A stretch of 26,231 bases of DNA from a virus, in IMG/VR virus record IMGVR_UViG_3300034082_004209, positions 1-26,231 of that record; one strand, given 5' to 3'. Under the pieces are notes generated by a model. It had not been told where the DNA came from. It searched no databases and saw only the letters and a list, made by a program, of their open reading frames with translations. Numbering within the stretch: the stretch's first letter is position 1; the number at the start of each line of letters is the position of its first letter. This document shows positions 22,296 through 26,231 of the stretch, piece after piece. Made by a program: the position numbers and the translations under genes.

Positions 22296-22823
22296 ATGAA
22301 AATATCAATTGGTTGTGACCACGCTGCTTGGGAACTTAAAGAAAAAGTAAAGCAGTATCTTTCTACAAAATCTGGAATTGAAGTAAATGATAAGGGATGT
22401 TACTCATCTGAAAGATGTGATTATCCTGATTTTGGACATGCTGTTGCAAAAGATGTAACAGAAAATAAATGTGATTTTGGTATTCTAATGTGTGGTTCCG
22501 GAAACGGAATTAATATGACTGCTAATAAATGGTCTGGTGTCCGTTCAGCTCTTTGTTGGAATTCGGAAATTGCTAATATGGCTCGCCTACATAATGATGC
22601 TAATATATTAACCTTACCAGGTAGATATATTTCAGAAGAAGAAGCATTCAAATGTGTTGATGAGTTTATTAATACTGGATTTGAGGGTGGTAGACATACA
22701 GACAGAATAAATAAAATTCCAAAATATTTTAAAAATATTTTTAGAAGTACCAAAACTCACCTAAATGAGGTTTGGAGAGGATTGCAAGAGATCCAAGATA
22801 AAGGATTAGGCCCAAAGTCATAA
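22296..22823 (+). CDS. rpiB: Ribose-5-phosphate isomerase B
   Basis: Interconverts ribose-5-phosphate and ribulose-5-phosphate in the pentose phosphate pathway; in an infected cell it would favour ribose for nucleotide synthesis. Motifs are complete: GCDHAAWELK (6-15), YPDFG, the catalytic Cys66 in LMCGSGNGINMTANK, His99 and Asn100 in RLHNDANIL, and Arg133/Arg137 in GGRHTDR. These numbers match E. coli RpiB closely. The form ICGSGNGINMTANK and the ALCWN stretch are typical of Bacteroidota enzymes. At 175 residues it is about 25 longer than E. coli RpiB, with a basic C-terminal extension. No tag, so it should act in the cytoplasm during infection. The ATG is preceded by an A-rich leader without Shine-Dalgarno. 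Confidence 0.94.
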   Translation: MKISIGCDHAAWELKEKVKQYLSTKSGIEVNDKGCYSSERCDYPDFGHAVAKDVTENKCDFGILMCGSGNGINMTANKWSGVRSALCWNSEIANMARLHNDANILTLPGRYISEEEAFKCVDEFINTGFEGGRHTDRINKIPKYFKNIFRSTKTHLNEVWRGLQEIQDKGLGPKS

Positions 22824-22866
22824 CCTAAACTTAATAAATACTTTACAAAAAAATAGCCTTAATTTT

Positions 22867-23091
22867 ATGATACCAGTAAATTTTAGAGAACTCACGAACA
22901 AAGTGCTTTGTGGAGAAAAGATTCATGTTGATAATGAAAACATTATAAATGATTTTGCTAATTATATAAAAGCGTATTGTGCTGATTTAAAATGCACTGA
23001 ACACGATGTTATCTTTGATGATAAATTATATGAAAAAGTTTATGGTTTATTTGATAATGTTATTTTGAAAAGAAAGTATCAAATAGCTTAA
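22867..23091 (+). CDS. Small hypothetical protein
   Basis: A 74-residue soluble, mostly helical protein starting MIPVNFRELTNKV, with a few scattered Cys (positions 15, 38, 43) that do not form a zinc pattern. It lies 43 nt after rpiB and may share its transcript. Family and function are not recognised. Confidence 0.65.
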   Translation: MIPVNFRELTNKVLCGEKIHVDNENIINDFANYIKAYCADLKCTEHDVIFDDKLYEKVYGLFDNVILKRKYQIA

Positions 23092-23106
23092 ATCTAAAAA
23101 ATAATT

Positions 23107-23116
23107 TTAATATATA
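23107..23116 (+). promoter_or_regulatory. TTAATATATA box upstream of the 23136 gene
   Basis: Exact 10-mer, 19 nt before ATG 23136. Confidence 0.55.
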
Positions 23117-23135
23117 CTTAAAATTAAATCTATTA

Positions 23136-23474
23136 ATGGAAAAATTTAGTGCTATAAATGAAAGAAAGATTTTCATAACAGATCCAAGTATAATTAAAAA
23201 ATATGCTTCTTTTATTATCCCTTTTTATATAACAGGTGAAATAACTTGTGATACAAAATTAATAGATGAATATCTTGAGATGAATAAAACTTCACAAAGA
23301 GCTAAAAGTGCAAATTTAATTTGTGACTTAGAAGTTCTTGCTGTTAAACAAATCTTAGATAATCCACTTACACCAAGAGGATACGAACAATTAAGACAAG
23401 ATATAGAAAAAGGTTGTATAAAATTAGAAAGATACTTAAAGAAGAAACTTCAAATTAAAATAGAATTCAAATAA
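23136..23474 (+). CDS. Hypothetical protein with weak tag
   Basis: A 112-residue protein beginning MEKFSAINERKIF, a weak version of the tag. The rest is helical, with a basic end (KGCIKLERYLKKKLQIKIEF). It has its own upstream TTAATATATA box and is followed at once by a strong terminator, so it is probably a single-gene transcription unit. No known domain. Confidence 0.7.
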   Translation: MEKFSAINERKIFITDPSIIKKYASFIIPFYITGEITCDTKLIDEYLEMNKTSQRAKSANLICDLEVLAVKQILDNPLTPRGYEQLRQDIEKGCIKLERYLKKKLQIKIEFK

Positions 23475-23477
23475 TAT

Positions 23478-23507
23478 AAACACCACTTAAAGTGGTGTTT
23501 TTGTTTT
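23478..23507 (+). terminator. Rho-independent terminator
   Basis: Stem AAACACCACT (23478-23487) and AGTGGTGTTT (23491-23500) with a 3-nt loop and a T-rich run (TTGTTTT) after it, 3 nt past the stop of the 23136 gene. Confidence 0.92.
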
Positions 23508-23523
23508 AAATATTTTAGATTAG

Positions 23524-23574
23524 TTAAAATAAAAAAACCGAAAAATGAATTTTGCGACTAATTCATTATTTCGG
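23524..23574 (-). terminator. Rho-independent terminator on the minus strand
   Basis: Long stem CCGAAAAATGAATT (23538-23551) and AATTCATTATTTCGG (23560-23574) with one bulge and an 8-nt loop. On the minus strand it is followed by T7-A-T4, an excellent terminator; on the plus strand the T-run is poor. It marks the end of a minus-strand transcript coming from the non-coding region or from the 25178-24251 operon. Confidence 0.85.
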
Positions 23575-23830
23575 GTTTCTTAACAAGATTTCAGAATTCG
23601 CGGTTCATTCATCTTTATCATACACCTTTTAATTCAATTGTGTCGGTATGACAGACACTAATCTACTGCGGGACCAACAGATTTTTCATCCCATAACCTC
23701 GGTAAAGGTTATCTCATTTTTCACCACGAGTTACCGCAAGTGACTTATATGAGAATATTTATTAATTTGATTTCAGTAAAACTTAATTACCTTATAACAA
23801 ATGTAAGAATAATTTTTGAAATAACAAGGT
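23575..23830. other. Non-coding region with a foldable core (possible structured RNA)
   Basis: No plausible gene on either strand, and the DNA is visibly less AT-rich than nearby intergenic DNA. A long-range stem (TTCGCGGT at 23597-23604 with ACCGCAA at 23733-23739, one bulged C) encloses hairpins at 23640-23658 (GTGTC/GACAC) and 23693-23712 (ATAACCT/AGGTTAT, 6-nt loop). A strong minus-strand terminator follows at 23524-23574, which favours a minus-strand RNA ending there. It could instead be the leader of the speD gene on the plus strand, or an origin or packaging-type site. No tRNA, tmRNA, RNase P or known SAM-riboswitch core was recognised. Confidence 0.45.
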
Positions 23831-23835
23831 ATTTT

Positions 23836-23847
23836 TTTATATATAAT
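23836..23847 (+). promoter_or_regulatory. AT box upstream of speD
   Basis: TTATATATAA-type box, a near-palindromic variant of the recurring element, 27 nt before ATG 23873. Because it reads almost the same on both strands it could also start the minus-strand transcript of the non-coding region. Confidence 0.4.
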
Positions 23848-23872
23848 TCACAAAAAAATAAATATAAAAGAA

Positions 23873-24250
23873 ATGGAAGAATCATTTGGACCACACATCA
23901 CTATTGACCTTAAAGGTTGCCCTAAAGAAATTTTATCAAACTATAATTTACACTTTGATTACCTTAAAATGTTACCAGGATTAATCCAAATGACACCTAT
24001 TACACAACCTTATGTTTTCCCATATGATGGATTAATTCCAGGTGATAGAGGAATAACAGGAATTGTAATTATTGCTGAAAGTCATTTGTCAGTTCACTCT
24101 TTTGAAGAAAAAGGATATTCATTTATTGATATATTTTCTTGTAAAGATTTTGATGTAGAAAAGGCAATTGAGATAACTTTAGAGATATTTAAACCAGAAA
24201 GTCATGAGGTTAATGTAGTTAAAAGAGGTAAAGACTTTCCAAGAGGTTAG
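23873..24250 (+). CDS. speD: S-adenosylmethionine decarboxylase proenzyme
   Basis: A pyruvoyl enzyme that decarboxylates AdoMet to give the aminopropyl donor for spermidine. The 125-residue size is that of the short prokaryotic class. The self-cleavage site is Glu69-Ser70 in IAESHLSVHSF, where Ser70 becomes the pyruvoyl group; His75 and Cys90 (IFSC) lie at +5 and +20, exactly the spacing of Ser63, His68 and Cys83 in the Thermotoga enzyme. No spermidine synthase is seen in the window, so the product must feed host or distant phage enzymes; a role in DNA packing or translation is inferred. The gene has a 400-nt non-coding upstream region and its stop abuts the convergent tagged gene at 24251. 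Confidence 0.94.
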   Translation: MEESFGPHITIDLKGCPKEILSNYNLHFDYLKMLPGLIQMTPITQPYVFPYDGLIPGDRGITGIVIIAESHLSVHSFEEKGYSFIDIFSCKDFDVEKAIEITLEIFKPESHEVNVVKRGKDFPRG

Positions 24251-24943
24251 TTATCTACTTAGACCTATTTGAATATTTACATTGATATTTCTATTATTAT
24301 TGTATGGCATTGCTGAACCAGCTACTAAATATGATATATCAAAATATCCTTTTGTATATCCTAACATATTAATAAGAGTATGAGATATATCATCAACTAA
24401 ATCAGTTAGTTCCTGTTCATCAGTTGTTAATTTAGATCCAGATCCTCTTAATGTTCTTATTCTCTTTTTGATAATTTCATTTTTATCAAACTCACATCTT
24501 ACTGTCATATTACCAGTCCAAATTACATTTATCATTTTATGTAATGAGATTCTTATATCATGTTGAGTTGGTTCTACATCATCATAATTATCACTCTCTA
24601 ATGTTGTTAACTCAAATTCTATATCATATAAATCTCTTAATGATTCATTTATTATATGGATTTGGTCTTTATCTAAATTACCTTTTTCATTAATAGATTC
24701 TTTAACCTTTGTGATGCCTTTAGCTGGTTCTAAAAATCTCATATCAGATACTTCACTAGGTTTACCTTTTTTAATCTTCTTACCTTTTTTATCAAATAAA
24801 TATGATGTTATATCTCCTGATCCAGGTTCAGCAGTTGTACCAGGTAAAGCACCTGGTTGAGAATTTGAAACACCATTCATTCCACCAGTTGATGCAGTAG
24901 CAACCGCATCTTCATTAAATTGTTTGTATGTTTTAATCTTCAT
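24251..24943 (-). CDS. Tagged protein with Gly/Pro/Ser linker
   Basis: A 230-residue protein. It begins MKIKTYKQFNEDAVATAST, a textbook tag ending in FNE, then a flexible linker of Gly, Ser and Pro (about 18-45, with GGMNGVSNSQPG). The folded part (about 80-230) has helices and strands, including HIINESLRDLYDIEFEL and a final NVNIQIGL strand. No enzyme motif. The linker after the tag is what one expects where a prohead protease cuts after FNE. Start at 24943 overlaps the end of the upstream gene by 11 nt, so the two are coupled. It ends back to back with speD. Confidence 0.8.
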   Translation of the reverse strand: MKIKTYKQFNEDAVATASTGGMNGVSNSQPGALPGTTAEPGSGDITSYLFDKKGKKIKKGKPSEVSDMRFLEPAKGITKVKESINEKGNLDKDQIHIINESLRDLYDIEFELTTLESDNYDDVEPTQHDIRISLHKMINVIWTGNMTVRCEFDKNEIIKKRIRTLRGSGSKLTTDEQELTDLVDDISHTLINMLGYTKGYFDISYLVAGSAMPYNNNRNINVNIQIGLSR

Positions 24944-25178
24944 ATGTTATACTTATTTCATCTATGTTATTAGAACCACATGCTCTACAAACATCTTCAT
25001 CATAATTTAATGAATCAAATTCAGTCTCACAATCATTACAACTAAATGGAAATAGTTTAATAGGTTTAACAACTCCACCAACTTCAATTGTATTTGGTCT
25101 ATCATCTATACCTCTTTTATAAGCGTATAGTGATCCAGCCCAAGCATCAGATTCATTAAATTTTTTTAGATACTTCAT
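24933..25178 (-). CDS. Tagged zinc-ribbon protein
   Basis: An 81-residue protein starting MKYLKKFNESDAWAGS, one of the best tag copies, cut presumably after FNE. The C-terminal half has CNDC (47-50) and CRAC (69-72), a two-knuckle zinc ribbon that may bind nucleic acid or a protein. An exact TTAATATATA box lies 4 nt before the ATG. It heads the two-gene minus-strand operon with the 24251 gene (11-nt overlap). Confidence 0.8.
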   Translation of the reverse strand: MKYLKKFNESDAWAGSLYAYKRGIDDRPNTIEVGGVVKPIKLFPFSCNDCETEFDSLNYDEDVCRACGSNNIDEISITYED

Positions 25179-25182
25179 TTTG

Positions 25183-25192
25183 TATATATTAA
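25183..25192 (-). promoter_or_regulatory. TTAATATATA box, 4 nt before ATG 25178
   Basis: Exact 10-mer on the minus strand, close spacing class. Confidence 0.55.
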
Positions 25193-25201
25193 ATTTTTAA
25201 T

Positions 25202-25209
25202 TATATTTG
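25202..25209 (+). promoter_or_regulatory. Possible Bacteroidota-type -7 element TATATTTG
   Basis: TAnnTTTG match only 5 nt before ATG 25215; if real it would give a leaderless mRNA. May be chance. Confidence 0.28.
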
Positions 25210-25214
25210 TAGTT

Positions 25215-25772
25215 ATGAAAGAAGTATTAAAAAATATAGTAATTGTTATTTTAGGTATAATAATTGGATTTACAGTCTGTTATCTAAAAGATAAATCACC
25301 TGAAACCAAAACACATGATATTGTCATACATAAAAATATTGACAAAGATCTACCACCATCACTTCGTGTTTATTACTGGATAAACTATTATTCAGACTCA
25401 CTAGATATCCCAGTTGAATATCTTTATGGTATTGCTAATACTGAATCTACTTGGCAAGGACCACTTGACTTCACTTATAAACCAAATGTCAAATCATCAG
25501 CTGGTGCGTTGGGTCCAATGCAAATCATGCCTTCTACGGCTAGGTGGATTTTAGGAAAACCTATAACCTCAAAATTGTTAGCAAATGATATTAAATTAAA
25601 TGTAATGATATCTGCTGTGTTGGTTAAAAAACTATATGATAAAAATAAAGATTGGATGTTAGTCTTTGGTGAATATAACACGGGTAAATCAATAGTAAAC
25701 TCTTATTCAGATAAGGTATATAACTATCAACCAAACTGGGGTGACTCAGTAATTGTAAACTTAAATAACTAA
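25215..25772 (+). CDS. Membrane-anchored lytic transglycosylase (SLT domain)
   Basis: Cleaves the MurNAc-GlcNAc bond of peptidoglycan. Residues about 7-23 form one N-terminal membrane segment (IVIVILGIIIGFTVCYL), probably an uncleaved anchor, with the enzyme in the periplasm. The SLT fold follows: catalytic Glu77 in GIANTESTW, SSAGALGPMQIMPSTAR (about 94-110), and FGEYNTG (about 151-157). The length of 185 is normal for a compact SLT enzyme. It may act as the phage endolysin (signal-anchor type) or as a local wall opener; no holin is adjacent, though a two-TM candidate lies about 6 kb to the left. The next gene starts 5 nt after the stop. Confidence 0.92.
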   Translation: MKEVLKNIVIVILGIIIGFTVCYLKDKSPETKTHDIVIHKNIDKDLPPSLRVYYWINYYSDSLDIPVEYLYGIANTESTWQGPLDFTYKPNVKSSAGALGPMQIMPSTARWILGKPITSKLLANDIKLNVMISAVLVKKLYDKNKDWMLVFGEYNTGKSIVNSYSDKVYNYQPNWGDSVIVNLNN

Positions 25773-25777
25773 AAAAT

Positions 25778-26231
25778 ATGCCAAACTGGTCTTACAACAA
25801 TTTAAAAATTTCAGGAAGTCCTGAAAAAATGAAAGAGTTTTATTCTATTGCAATAAAACCAAATATTAATAATGAAATGTCATTTAGATTCTCTAACATT
25901 TTTCCAATGCCAGAGAAAATTAAAAACACCGTATCTCCTAGCTCTTCTGCTAAAAATAAAAAATGGATGAACGAAGATGAAGTAGCTGCCGAAAGAGAAA
26001 GTAAAATCAGCGATGTATTAGGAACAAATCCATCAATTACTTTAATTCCTTGTGAAAATAACACACCAGAAAAATGCAAAGCTCTTATAGAACAATATGG
26101 ATATGATAACTGGTATGATTGGAATGTTTCAAACTATGGCACAAAATGGGATGTTGAATCACTATCTCATGATATTGATATGTCAGATGATGAGTTTATA
26201 ACTTCATTTGATACTGCTTGGTCACCACCAT
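25778..26231 (+). CDS. Api92/DUF1281-like protein, 3' end outside window
   Basis: Open from ATG 25778 to the right edge (151 codons seen). It starts MPNWSYNNLKISGSPEKMK, typical of the Api92/DUF1281 family, which begins MPNWCxNxLxVxG. It has FSNIFPMPEKIK in the middle and YGYDNWYDWNVSNYGTKWD followed by TSFDTAWSPP near the end, the other hallmark stretches. The family is widespread on phages and plasmids and has a ferredoxin-like fold; its function is not known. It starts 5 nt after the transglycosylase gene and probably shares its transcript. Confidence 0.82.
   Translation, partial: MPNWSYNNLKISGSPEKMKEFYSIAIKPNINNEMSFRFSNIFPMPEKIKNTVSPSSSAKNKKWMNEDEVAAERESKISDVLGTNPSITLIPCENNTPEKCKALIEQYGYDNWYDWNVSNYGTKWDVESLSHDIDMSDDEFITSFDTAWSPP

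Noticed and set aside
23575-23830. tRNA, tmRNA or a known SAM riboswitch upstream of speD
   Set aside because: No T-arm consensus, no CCA-ended acceptor pairing, no tmRNA tag frame, and none of the SAM riboswitch cores I know is visible.
25840-26079. 79-codon minus-strand frame at the right edge
   Set aside because: Antisense to the Api92-like gene, which is open through the edge and has recognisable family motifs.

Overview
This window looks like an internal piece of a large, AT-rich, T4-like tailed phage that infects a Bacteroidota (flavobacterium-like) host. The phage assignment rests on a UvsX/RecA-type recombinase, a 950-residue tail-fibre-like protein, a 1238-residue tape-measure-like protein with a peptidase S74 chaperone tail, homing-nuclease-type genes, a membrane-anchored lytic transglycosylase, and many small, tightly packed or overlapping genes on both strands. 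The host guess rests on three things: the absence of regular Shine-Dalgarno sequences, a ClpS that reads like Bacteroidota ClpS, and an RpiB and a signal peptide of Bacteroidota flavour. I saw no rRNA, tRNA, insertion sequence or CRISPR array.

Layout. 1-1361: end of an unknown gene, then a metallophosphoesterase broken by an inversion of about 97 bp. 1362-3058: a small unknown gene, a 65-codon gene and uvsX. 3184-4785: a repeat-built EDxHD-like nuclease. 4848-12206: two very large virion-type proteins with two small minus-strand genes between them. 12222-14217: five small plus-strand genes (membrane-anchored protein, degenerate metallopeptidase-like protein, unknowns, a 14-residue-repeat protein). 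14178-17341: a minus-strand block with a DUF3008-like protein, an isochorismatase-like hydrolase, a SET-domain protein, a Gln/Gly repeat protein and a spanin-like membrane/coiled-coil pair. 17411-19460: HAD (Swiss-Army-Knife type), ClpS, a Hef/Mom-like protein and a two-TM protein. 19550-23474: unknown tagged proteins, a TraB-like protein and RpiB. 23475-23872: a non-coding region with terminators and a foldable core. 23873-26231: SpeD, two minus-strand tagged proteins, a lytic transglycosylase and a partial Api92-like gene.

How the parts fit. RpiB (ribose-5-phosphate), SpeD (polyamines), ClpS (targeted proteolysis) and the HAD protein (possible RNA-end repair) look like auxiliary genes that reshape host metabolism. 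Two patterns cut across the whole window. First, about ten otherwise unrelated proteins begin with the same kind of short peptide (M-K/R-x-L-K-x-F/Y-E-x-F/Y-N-E), which resembles the capsid-targeting sequence of T4 internal head proteins; these proteins may be packaged in the head and ejected into the host. Second, the 10-mer TTAATATATA recurs just upstream of start codons on both strands, at two preferred spacings (about 4 and about 20 nt), and is likely a phage promoter element. These two patterns, the inverted phosphoesterase and the structured non-coding region are the best leads for something undescribed.
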